DNA of 52,920 nucleotides from Candidatus Nitrosotenuis sp. (lineage in GTDB: Archaea > Thermoproteota > Nitrososphaeria > Nitrososphaerales > Nitrosopumilaceae). The stretch's first letter is position 1; every line of letters begins with the position of its first letter. The stretch lies in contig SCVO01000056.1 in the NCBI GenBank assembly GCA_004322465.1, forward strand, positions 1 through 52,920, given 5' to 3'. The position numbers and the translations under genes were made by a program. The notes beneath the pieces were generated by a model. That model was not told the DNA's origin. It was given only the letters and a program-made list of their open reading frames with translations, and searched no databases. Shown here piece after piece: positions 29,443 to 38,108 of this stretch.

Positions 29443-30557
29443 TCCCGCTTTGGAATTTTTGCGCGCGGACCATCACTGAAGTGATATGTATTTCCAGTTC
29501 CACGGTAGTTGTGCGGTCGTACTGGATCACCATCTTGCAAGCCTCTCTTAGTGAGCGACAATCCAGCTAACAGTTCTATGATGAGTCGTTGCCCAAGTCC
29601 AGAGGTGATACCTCCGTTGTATGAACTGCTATCACTTACATCGTAAGCAGGGGCTACCTCCACAAGATCCATTGCAAATCGATTAGGATCAAACGATTTT
29701 GATAGTAATCTCACCATTCTCATTCCTTCTCTTGAGGTAAGACCATTTGGTTCCGGCTCGCCAGTACCTGGCGCATAGGATGGATCAAAGGAGTCTATAT
29801 CCCAGCTAAGGTAAACTGCATCTGTTCCATCGTTAGCCCTATCTGCTATTTCCTTAGCAATCATGTCGATTCCCAATTCCTCAACATCGAGCATTGTGAA
29901 CCATTGGAAGTCCTGGTCTGCCATCCATTTGTACAAATCACGTCCTGGCCAGTATCCTCTTGGCCCTACCAAAGTGTAATTCTTTCCTTTCAAACAGCCC
30001 ATCTCCATTATTCTTCTAATGTGTGCTCCATGGTCATACTTGTAGCCAGTTAGGCCTTGCGGTGCGCAGTCAGCGTGAGTATCAAAGTGAATCATGCCGA
30101 TATTTTTGTATTTTTTAGCGAATGCACGAACGTTTGCAAATGTAATTGAATGATCTCCGCCCAACATTACAGGGATTCCCTGTGCGTCAAGAACTTCCTT
30201 GACTTTTGCCGTCATTCTTTTGTGCGACTCTATTACGTCGCCAGGCGAAACCAGTACATCGCCATAATCAACAGTTCTAAAAGTTCCAAACGGATCTGCG
30301 CCTGTTTCAATGTTAAATCGCTCATACGGTGGTGATGGAATAGTAGATGCCGCACGAATTGCGCGAGGGCCATAACGCGCACCCGGACGAATCGTGGTTC
30401 CAAAATCAAAAGGCTCTCCAATAATGGCTACATCGGGTTTTGCGTTAATCAGTTCTTGATGTGATCTTATCCAAGGCAAATGTAGGAATGTATTGATGCC
30501 AACAAACGGCGCAACGTCAGCTCCATTGTAATCATCACCGTAAAATTCCATTCCCAA
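29439..30557 (-). CDS. Ureohydrolase (arginase/agmatinase/guanidinase family)
   Basis: VMLGGDHSITF, MIHFDTHADCAPQG, LSWDIDSFDPSYAPGTGEPEPNGLTSREG metal-ligand motifs. Confidence 0.92.
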   Translation of the reverse strand: MGMEFYGDDYNGADVAPFVGINTFLHLPWIRSHQELINAKPDVAIIGEPFDFGTTIRPGARYGPRAIRAASTIPSPPYERFNIETGADPFGTFRTVDYGDVLVSPGDVIESHKRMTAKVKEVLDAQGIPVMLGGDHSITFANVRAFAKKYKNIGMIHFDTHADCAPQGLTGYKYDHGAHIRRIMEMGCLKGKNYTLVGPRGYWPGRDLYKWMADQDFQWFTMLDVEELGIDMIAKEIADRANDGTDAVYLSWDIDSFDPSYAPGTGEPEPNGLTSREGMRMVRLLSKSFDPNRFAMDLVEVAPAYDVSDSSSYNGGITSGLGQRLIIELLAGLSLTKRGLQDGDPVRPHNYRGTGNTYHFSDGPRAKIPKRD

Positions 30558-30838
30558 TGTGTATCAATTTCGATATCACAGCTAAATAATTAAACATTTC
30601 AAGTAAACTACGTATTTTATTTGTTAATTTGATAAAATGACAATGAAACGCGCAGAGAAATCAAAAATCAGTATGTGTAATTTACTTGTTTTTAATTCCA
30701 TTTTGTTCATCACAAAAAATTTTCTTGATAAAAAATTGCCGAAAAGTAAATTACAAAATTTTAATGCTAAACTAAAATTCAATTAGGCTAGAAATAATTT
30801 TACAAAATTTTTATATCTGTCAAGTGCACTACAAAGGT

Positions 30839-31090
30839 ATGACTAAGGTCAGCTCGAAAGAAGATATTGAAAGAGAATCTAAAAGAGTAATTTCTGCATT
30901 GTATGGAAATGTGAGTGATTTTCGAGTCAATGAAACATTTCAAATTCCTGAAAAAGGACCAAGAGAGGCATGGGATGTTCAGGTTAATTTCATGCTAAAT
31001 GCTCTAAAATACACGGTAGATCTTGAAATACAGGAAAAAGACGGTCAAGTCACTAATGCAAGATTGCTAGATACAAAGACTCCGCTTTAA
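30839..31090 (+). CDS. Hypothetical protein
   Basis: ORF with TATA-like TTTTTATAT about 25-30 nt upstream of ATG 30839 (start chosen inside ORF 30824-31090). Confidence 0.6.
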   Translation: MTKVSSKEDIERESKRVISALYGNVSDFRVNETFQIPEKGPREAWDVQVNFMLNALKYTVDLEIQEKDGQVTNARLLDTKTPL

Positions 31091-31653
31091 CTTTTTTTGG
31101 TATTTTTAAAATCCAAAGTACTAGAAAAATTGGTTAGTGTTAGAATTTCCTTTGCGGCTTTGACTTTATTAAATAATTCATTAAGGCACGCGTCAGCAAA
31201 TTTTTCAAATGTCGGTATTGGGTACTTCAGCTTACTACTGGCTTTAAATTTCACATATTCTTCTTGAAGCCATTCAAAATCAGATTCTTTTAACCTAATC
31301 ACATGATTTTGAGTATCAAGTTTTGATTCAAACAGGTTTGCCAGAAAATAACTGGTAAATGTAGTAAAACACTTGACATGATACTTTTGTTCATATTTTT
31401 CCTTCAGTTCTGCATAGTTTTCTTTTAACCACTCATCCACATCAAGTCTAATAGTAATAGAGCTGTAGCGTCCAGACGAATCTAATTTGATATTATGAGA
31501 ATTTACACTGTAATACCCACGTTTAACCTCATTCATCATGATTATCAGCGTGCTAGGAAGAAACATGCCAGGATAATACGTATTTGTAATGTTCTGCAAT
31601 CTCGCTAGCAGGTCAGGCTTTAATCCAATGGTAGAGTAACCTTTACCGGGCAC
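31087..31653 (-). CDS. Putative DNA-binding protein with three RHH-like modules
   Basis: 188 aa; STIGLKPDLLARLQNI...; SITIRLDVDEWLKENY...; HVIRLKESDFEWLQEEY... each beta-strand followed by two helices. Confidence 0.5.
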   Translation of the reverse strand: MPGKGYSTIGLKPDLLARLQNITNTYYPGMFLPSTLIIMMNEVKRGYYSVNSHNIKLDSSGRYSSITIRLDVDEWLKENYAELKEKYEQKYHVKCFTTFTSYFLANLFESKLDTQNHVIRLKESDFEWLQEEYVKFKASSKLKYPIPTFEKFADACLNELFNKVKAAKEILTLTNFSSTLDFKNTKKS

Positions 31654-32017
31654 ATGACATACTTGGAATAGAAGTTTATATAATTTTCACATTAATGAAT
31701 GAAATAAAATTTTTGACATTTTAAAAATAACCAAAGCGATGCAACCCGAATTATGTCGCGATATGTTTTGTGTAAAAGGAATGAGTGTCCAGAGCGCAGT
31801 TAGAGAAACAAAATCGCCGCAAGACAGTTTGCTTTTGGTGAGTTATTTGCAGAGATCAGATGCAGATTTAGAAATCAAGTAAAAAATGTGAAGAGGTTTG
31901 GAAGATTCTGATCTTATCAACATTGCATAATTTTTGATATAATATGCGGTTTTTAGATGAATTGTAGGCACAAATTTTGCGATATGATGCAAATTACTCA
32001 GTTAGAGATCATATAGC

Positions 32018-32239
32018 TTATTTCTTTTTCAGGTCTCGTATTATGAGAAGAACTATCCACATTGATGCAATTGCGATTGTCCCTACGCCAAGCCCCACAG
32101 TAAAGGGTTCTTGAGGCCTAAATTGAGTCAGTCCAACTCCCAACAAAATTAATATCACTGCAACCATGTTTTGCTTGCTTACCATCGAAAAGCATGGCAT
32201 TGCCAAGCTAATAAAACTTCCAGCACGGTTACCCAGCAC
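32018..32239 (-). CDS. Small membrane protein
   Basis: 73 aa; two hydrophobic segments; KKK C-terminus. Confidence 0.4.
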   Translation of the reverse strand: MLGNRAGSFISLAMPCFSMVSKQNMVAVILILLGVGLTQFRPQEPFTVGLGVGTIAIASMWIVLLIIRDLKKK

Positions 32240-32340
32240 ATTGATGCAATGAAAAAATTCTTGAATTTAATAAAATTTGTAGCCAGATTATCAACGGGTG
32301 GAAAATAAATCTTCAATAAGCTTTGACACTACCAATATTC

Positions 32341-33372
32341 ATGAATGGTAGATCTGTAAAAAAATCAGACGAAATAATCAGTAAAGGGATATCTTTTTCT
32401 GAAAAAAATAATTTCGAAAAGGCAATAACATGTTTTGAGACAGTTCTAGAGAAAGAACCTGACAATTCCAACGCGTTGTACAACAAAGGACTTGCACTGG
32501 GCAAGCTTGGAAGAAACGATGAAGCCCTAACATGTTTTAACAGTGTGCTAGAAAAAGAGCAGGACAACTCCAATGCGTTGTACAACAAAGGACTTGCACT
32601 GGGCAAGCTTGGAAGAAACGATGAGGCGGTATCATGCATAGATAGATCGATAGACATGCAATACAGTAATTCTTTAAATTTGTACGACGAGGGCAACGAG
32701 CTAAAGAGACGTGGTAAATATGATGAGGCGCTTTCTTTTTACACCAAAGCCTTGGAAAACAATCCAAGCAACGTCCGTGCTTTAATCGCAAAGGGCTTTG
32801 TACTTGACTTGCTCGGAGTTCCGCCAAAAGGAGTTACGCCATTTTTTGACAAAGCGCTGGAAATCGATCCAAGTAATGTTGAGCCCCATATTCACAAAGG
32901 CCTCTTGTACAATAGAATAGGAAAACACCAGGAGGCAATAGCATATTTTGAGAAAGCGTTGGAAATTGAGCCCGATAACGTTCGCGCCTTATATAGTAAA
33001 GGAGTAGCCCTGCATTTTTTAAAAAAATATGAAGATGCAGTATCACAGTGCGGCAGGGCACTAGAAATTGATCCAAGACATTCCAAGGCACTAACCACGA
33101 TGGTTTGGGTTTTGGCCCATCAGAAAAAATACGAATCTGCAATGATTTACTGCGATAGAGCTATTGAGGTAGAGCCGGAATACGTGTATGCGCTAAGTTA
33201 CAAGGCCTATTTGCTTTTTGAATCCGGTAGATTGGATGAGGCCTTGAAATATTACAACAGAGCGCTAGAAATTGATCCAAGCAACGCCAGATCATTACAT
33301 TATAAAAACAAAATACTATCCAGAATAGAGAAGAGTAAAAAAGCATCATTCCTTAACAGATTAAGACTTTGA
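32341..33372 (+). CDS. TPR-repeat protein
   Basis: 34-aa repeats such as ALYNKGLALGKLGRNDEALTCFNSVLEKEQDNSN; start chosen at 32341 in ORF 32323-33372. Confidence 0.93.
   Translation: MNGRSVKKSDEIISKGISFSEKNNFEKAITCFETVLEKEPDNSNALYNKGLALGKLGRNDEALTCFNSVLEKEQDNSNALYNKGLALGKLGRNDEAVSCIDRSIDMQYSNSLNLYDEGNELKRRGKYDEALSFYTKALENNPSNVRALIAKGFVLDLLGVPPKGVTPFFDKALEIDPSNVEPHIHKGLLYNRIGKHQEAIAYFEKALEIEPDNVRALYSKGVALHFLKKYEDAVSQCGRALEIDPRHSKALTTMVWVLAHQKKYESAMIYCDRAIEVEPEYVYALSYKAYLLFESGRLDEALKYYNRALEIDPSNARSLHYKNKILSRIEKSKKASFLNRLRL
32461..32630 (+). repeat. Near-identical 102-bp tandem repeat within TPR gene
   Basis: GACAAYTCCAAYGCGTTGTACAACAAAGGACTTGCACTGGGCAAGCTTGGAAGAAACGATGA at 32461 and again at 32563. 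Confidence 0.9.
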
Positions 33373-33450
33373 TGTTTCAATAGCTAGTCAGATAGAAATT
33401 CAGCTACAAGTTTGTGGTAATTTCGGTTCAATGGGAATTAAGGGCATTAG

Positions 33451-34980
33451 TTATTTGCTTCCAGGTGTAGTAGCATGGAAATGTTTCAAGTCCTCGCCCG
33501 ATACAAGATCCTCTTCTGGGGGAACATAGTCGTTGACATCGTGTCTTTCTTTGCCCGGCCATTTCTTCTGAGTTGCAAGAGCCACTATGATAAAGAGTGC
33601 AAAAGAAATTGGCGGTGGTATCATTGTATCTAGACCGGCCAACTCAGGTGGGATGACAAAGAACATTAGCAATCGAAGTAACGAGCCAACGATGAGTGAT
33701 ACCAAAGCTGCAGGCATGTTAGATTTTTTCCAGAATAACCCCAATGTCAGTGGGGCAAGAGCTCCAGCAAACACAATATCAAATGCGAGAATCAGATAAA
33801 CTCCCGGTTGCGGTATAAAGTAACCAAGAGTGAGTGCAGATACCATAACTGGGATAACACATAGTCGAGTTATCATGAGCAACTTGGAATCATTCCAAGA
33901 TTCCTTACCTAACAGCCTTCGCCTGATAACTCTTTGAAGTAGGTTCCTAGAAATTACGCTCGATATGGCAAGCAGACCTCCGTTCGCAGTAGACATTGAG
34001 GCTCCAAGCACTCCCATCAGGATTCCTGCGCCTATCGCAAACGGCATATGGTTGAGAGCTAATTCAGGTAGCGCAAGATACGGATCCGTGAGGTCAGGCA
34101 GAAAATGAAATGCTATAATTCCAAGCATGCCAACTGGTATCACAGTAAATAATGTGAGTCCAGCTCCCATGAAAGCTCCTCGACGCACAGTCTTTGGATC
34201 TTTCGCTGCAAATACTCTTTCCATAAAGTCAAGTGCAACTATATCACCTAATCCCAATGCCAGGATTCCAGCCCAATTAATCAAAGCACCGTTTGCAGTG
34301 TCAAACAGTCCAGAAAGATCAAGGTATCCTGCTGGAGCACTAGCTAGTATTGTGTCAAATGAAACACCAGAAAATCCGCCCGCAAAGAAAAGAAATGCCG
34401 CCCAGAAGGAGCCAATTGCGAGGTATATCTGGAAAATATCAGTGTATGCAGAAGCAAATAATCCTCCCGCAATAGTATACGTTAAGACCACCAATGCCGC
34501 AATAATAATACCTAGTAGGAACGGTATCCCCAAGACAGTCTGTAAGATGAAACCACTGGCTGCAAAATTCCCAGCAACTAGTACAACGAAACTTATTATC
34601 ATCAAGACTCCAGAAATTCCTTCCGAGGCATTTCCAAATCTTCTGAAATAATAGTCAGGCAAAGTAAACATGGACATTTTGTTGAGCTTTTTTCCATAAA
34701 ACGCGCCGGTGAGAATAAGGCAAATACCCAGCCCAATCGGTATCACAGCTCCTGCCCAGAAACCATATTGGTAAATGAGTGCAACAGCCCCAAGTGACGA
34801 ATTGCCATCAACTGATTGTGCCACAAGCATTGTCCCAACCATAAATAAGGGCAGGCTTTTCCCCGCAACGATTAATCTTCTACCGCTTTTTTGTACAAGC
34901 TTGTATGTCAGAGTCCCAATTACTAATGATGCGACAAGAAAACCAATTACGGCCACCCCATAACCGTTTATCTCCACCAT
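33451..34980 (-). CDS. SSS-family sodium:solute symporter, Dur3/urea-transporter-like
   Basis: 509 aa; AQSVDGNSSLGAVALIYQYGFWAGAVIPIG, TLPDYYFRRFG, YTIAGGLFASAYTDIFQ. Confidence 0.85.
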   Translation of the reverse strand: MVEINGYGVAVIGFLVASLVIGTLTYKLVQKSGRRLIVAGKSLPLFMVGTMLVAQSVDGNSSLGAVALIYQYGFWAGAVIPIGLGICLILTGAFYGKKLNKMSMFTLPDYYFRRFGNASEGISGVLMIISFVVLVAGNFAASGFILQTVLGIPFLLGIIIAALVVLTYTIAGGLFASAYTDIFQIYLAIGSFWAAFLFFAGGFSGVSFDTILASAPAGYLDLSGLFDTANGALINWAGILALGLGDIVALDFMERVFAAKDPKTVRRGAFMGAGLTLFTVIPVGMLGIIAFHFLPDLTDPYLALPELALNHMPFAIGAGILMGVLGASMSTANGGLLAISSVISRNLLQRVIRRRLLGKESWNDSKLLMITRLCVIPVMVSALTLGYFIPQPGVYLILAFDIVFAGALAPLTLGLFWKKSNMPAALVSLIVGSLLRLLMFFVIPPELAGLDTMIPPPISFALFIIVALATQKKWPGKERHDVNDYVPPEEDLVSGEDLKHFHATTPGSK

Positions 34981-35024
34981 GACTTTGCGTTAAATTAAAA
35001 ATTATTTAAGCATTAAAAAAATTA

Positions 35025-35123
35025 AGTATTATACGTTTTATGATTGTAAAATAATACAAAGAACACATCTTTATTAGAAAAAAATACAATAATTACCAAA
35101 AAATTACGTATTATACGTTTTAT
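35025..35123. promoter_or_regulatory. Two operator-like copies of RTATTATACGTTTTAT upstream of SSS transporter
   Basis: GTATTATACGTTTTAT at 35026-35041 and 35108-35123 (82 bp apart); second copy contains palindrome CGTAT-T-ATACG (35107-35117). Confidence 0.55.
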
Positions 35124-35503
35124 AAGTAAAAACAATATCATTGCACAATTTACCAGGAAAAAAATTCAGATAATTACTAAAGAATGGCAATATGAAAAAG
35201 AAGACTGCCTATTTTTTGCTCCAGATTGCGCAGCAGAAGACTTGTAGATATGTGGTCCAATGGCTTCTCTTCATGAGATAATGTCAAAGATCTTGCAGTT
35301 TAAGAACAGTATGAATTTGACTAATGGATCAGACACAGTATCAGATAACGCAAAGTAAAACACAATCAAGATTTTGTTGAAAATTAATTTTTGAAAAAAT
35401 GCTGTTGCTTAGCACTGTAACATGAATGCCAATATGCTTTGGATTTTTAGCAGTTAAATTTTTGGCAGATATACTTTAATATTTTAAGAAACACCTCAAT
35501 TGA

Positions 35504-37198
35504 ATGAAGTATCCCGGTCTACTCAATCATGATACAGCGCGGGTCGGAACAGAAGAATCCAGAAAATTAAATTTGATTGTGGGCGGAATGGTTACGGATG
35601 TAATCAAGACATCACTTGGCCCTCGTGGGATGGAAAAAGTTTTCATCGATATTCTTGGCGAGGATACCATCACAAAACACGGCGGAGCATTTTTGAGAAA
35701 AATTGATGTTAAGCATCCGGTGGCAAAAGCCATCATCGAGGGAGTCAACACGGTTGATACTCATGTGGGCGATGGGACCGTCTCTACAGCCATCTTAATT
35801 GGAATGTTACTGAAAAAATCACAAGAGTTACTAAAGATGGAAATAGCGCCGGCGACAATTATCAGGGGTTATGAGAAAGGTTTAGAATTTGCATTAGACG
35901 TCCTTGATGAAATTAAGAAGGAAAAAAGTACTACCGACAGAAAAATCATGTCTAATCTTGTCACATCATGCTTAACAGGAAAGGCGATGACTAGTTTGGT
36001 ACCTGAGGACGTATCCATTACGGATCTAATTGTAGATGCAGTTTGCAGCGTGGCCAATTTACACAAAAAAGAGATAGACGTAGACGACATAAAGATTGAG
36101 GAAAAAGCAGGAAATGCGAACAGCATTCAACTGGTAAGAGGAACTGTAATCGACAAGACGATTGATAATGCAGCCATGCCGCGAAGTATCGAAAACGCAA
36201 AAATCCTCCTATTAAATGAGCCCCTAGAAATGATGCGCCCAAAAACAGACGAACAAATCGAAATAAACTCACCTGAGCAGATGATGCTTTTTCTGAATCA
36301 GGAAACAGTAGACATTCGTGCAAAGGTAAAAAAAATTGTCGACTCCGGAGCTAACGTCGTAATATCCAGAAAGGGAATCAACGCCATCGCGCAGGAATAT
36401 CTCTCAAAAGAAGGAATAATGTCCATGCGGAGAGTAAAGATGAACGACCTTTCATGGCTTGAAAGATCCACAGGGGCTAAAACGTGCGAGAGTTTAGAGA
36501 ATATTTCCAAGGATGAGATAGGATTTGCAAGAAAAGTATACGAGAAAAACGTTGGCGGCGACAAGATGGTGTTCATAGAAGGAGGCATAAACCCCAAATC
36601 CGTAACTATTTTGCTGAGATGCAACTCCAAGCGCTATCTTGACGAGTTTCATAGGAACACGTTGAACGCGATTTATGTCCTACGGAACTTTATCGAGAGC
36701 TCGTTCATTGTTCGCGGCGGAGGTTCGACTGAGGCGATTATCGCAGACAGAATCAGAGAACGGAGCACATCAATTACAGGGCGGGAACAGATTGTGATTG
36801 AAAGATTTGCCGAATCCATTGAGGAAATCCCAATAACCCTGGCAAGAAACGTAGGCATGGATCCAATAGATACACTGACTCAGCTGAGAGCAAGGTATGC
36901 AAACAGTGACAAGGGCATACTCAAATGGTACGGCATAGATTCTGAAAAAAGAAAGGTTTCAGAAATATTTCCAAACGAGGTCATTGAGACATCAGTAGTA
37001 AAACAACAGATGATCAAAACAGGAGTTGCAGTAACTAACATGATACTAAATGTCAATGACATATTCATGAAGGATGAAATCGACAATACGCACTGCCATA
37101 TTGATGGAACAGTTCATGCGCATCATGATGGTGGAAAAGCACACAACCACTTTGAGCAAGAGGGGTTAGAACAACGACAAATGCACCACTACTACTAA
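35504..37198 (+). CDS. Group II chaperonin (thermosome) subunit, divergent, with His-rich C-terminus
   Basis: VTDVIKTSLGPRGMEKVFIDILGEDTITKHGGAFLRKIDVKHPVAKAIIEG, HVGDGTVST; C-terminal HCHIDGTVHAHHDGGKAHNHFEQEGLEQRQMHHYY. Confidence 0.92.
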   Translation: MKYPGLLNHDTARVGTEESRKLNLIVGGMVTDVIKTSLGPRGMEKVFIDILGEDTITKHGGAFLRKIDVKHPVAKAIIEGVNTVDTHVGDGTVSTAILIGMLLKKSQELLKMEIAPATIIRGYEKGLEFALDVLDEIKKEKSTTDRKIMSNLVTSCLTGKAMTSLVPEDVSITDLIVDAVCSVANLHKKEIDVDDIKIEEKAGNANSIQLVRGTVIDKTIDNAAMPRSIENAKILLLNEPLEMMRPKTDEQIEINSPEQMMLFLNQETVDIRAKVKKIVDSGANVVISRKGINAIAQEYLSKEGIMSMRRVKMNDLSWLERSTGAKTCESLENISKDEIGFARKVYEKNVGGDKMVFIEGGINPKSVTILLRCNSKRYLDEFHRNTLNAIYVLRNFIESSFIVRGGGSTEAIIADRIRERSTSITGREQIVIERFAESIEEIPITLARNVGMDPIDTLTQLRARYANSDKGILKWYGIDSEKRKVSEIFPNEVIETSVVKQQMIKTGVAVTNMILNVNDIFMKDEIDNTHCHIDGTVHAHHDGGKAHNHFEQEGLEQRQMHHYY

Positions 37199-37257
37199 AA
37201 TCAAAAAATACTGCCATAACAAAGGTTTAAGATTCAAATCAATAGAAGAAATGAGCC

Positions 37258-37491
37258 ATGGGTATTGAGAATGACAATTTGGCAAGATATGATGATATTT
37301 TTGGTTTCATAAACGAGCACAAGCCGGACTGGGAGAGACTGATAGACGGCGATAAGGTCAAAATTAAGACTAATGAGCATACGGTAAAACTTGAATTTCT
37401 GGAGCAGCTAAAGAAAAAATATGACCTCAGGGTCACCGAAGTGTCATTTTCCGATTATTATGGCATTGTATTTGCAATAGAAAGACAGTAG
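37258..37491 (+). CDS. Hypothetical protein
   Basis: 77 aa ORF, clean start and stop. Confidence 0.6.
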   Translation: MGIENDNLARYDDIFGFINEHKPDWERLIDGDKVKIKTNEHTVKLEFLEQLKKKYDLRVTEVSFSDYYGIVFAIERQ

Positions 37492-37675
37492 AAAATTAAT
37501 TTTCTGCCGAGATACAGTTTGTTGATATTTTTTGTTGAAACAGATTTTTGTCAACAAGTTGCTTTTAGAATTATTCGTAATGTACGAATATCATGTCTAA
37601 AACACTACAGGTATTATACCGGTAACAAATTTTGCAAGAGCAACATATTTAGATAAAAGAGACTTTCTTTTCAGC

Positions 37676-38086
37676 ATGAAACCAATCAAGAAAATTCTTG
37701 TTGCAGTTGGAAACGAATCTAGTTTAAACAGATGTTTGAATGTGGCAATTCCAATAGCTAAGGGCATTGGTGCCTCGATTACAGGAATTTACGTTCTCGC
37801 TCCTTATCCTAGAAACCTGTATGTTGCTTTAGAACAGCGTTGGAGAAAACATGAAAAGGAAAACGCTGAAAAGTATTTGGAAATCGCAAAAGAAAAGTGC
37901 AAAGAAAATGGAATAGAATTTGCGCAGATTATTGCAAAAGGACAGCCAAGAGAAACACTGTTAGAACATGAAAAAGAATTCGATCTCATTGTGTTGGGCA
38001 GAGCTGATTGGGGCTCTAAATTGCTCGGCAGTGTCTCAAATGGTGTTGTGTCTAATTCAAAAAAAGACGTTCTGCTCGTAAAATAA
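37676..38086 (+). CDS. Universal stress protein (UspA family)
   Basis: KKILVAVGNESSLNRCLNVAIPIAKGIGASITGIYVL...DLIVLGRADWGSKLLGSVSNGVVSNSKKDVLLVK. Confidence 0.9.
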   Translation: MKPIKKILVAVGNESSLNRCLNVAIPIAKGIGASITGIYVLAPYPRNLYVALEQRWRKHEKENAEKYLEIAKEKCKENGIEFAQIIAKGQPRETLLEHEKEFDLIVLGRADWGSKLLGSVSNGVVSNSKKDVLLVK

Positions 38087-38108
38087 CTTGTTCGTAATTC
38101 CCTCTTAG

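Noticed and set aside
31739-31882. 47-aa plus-strand mini-ORF (MQPELCRDMFCVKGMSVQS...)
   Set aside because: Clean frame but no motif or context; could be chance.
32461-32630. Tandem repeat considered as a CRISPR-like or mobile repeat
   Set aside because: It is in-frame TPR coding sequence with a 34-codon period.
34127-34651. 174-aa plus-strand ORF
   Set aside because: Antisense to the SSS transporter; no recognisable domain.
37490-37505. Palindrome AGAAAATTAATTTTCT overlapping the stop codon of the 37258-37491 gene
   Set aside because: AT-rich self-complementary word that could be chance or a weak terminator; no further support.
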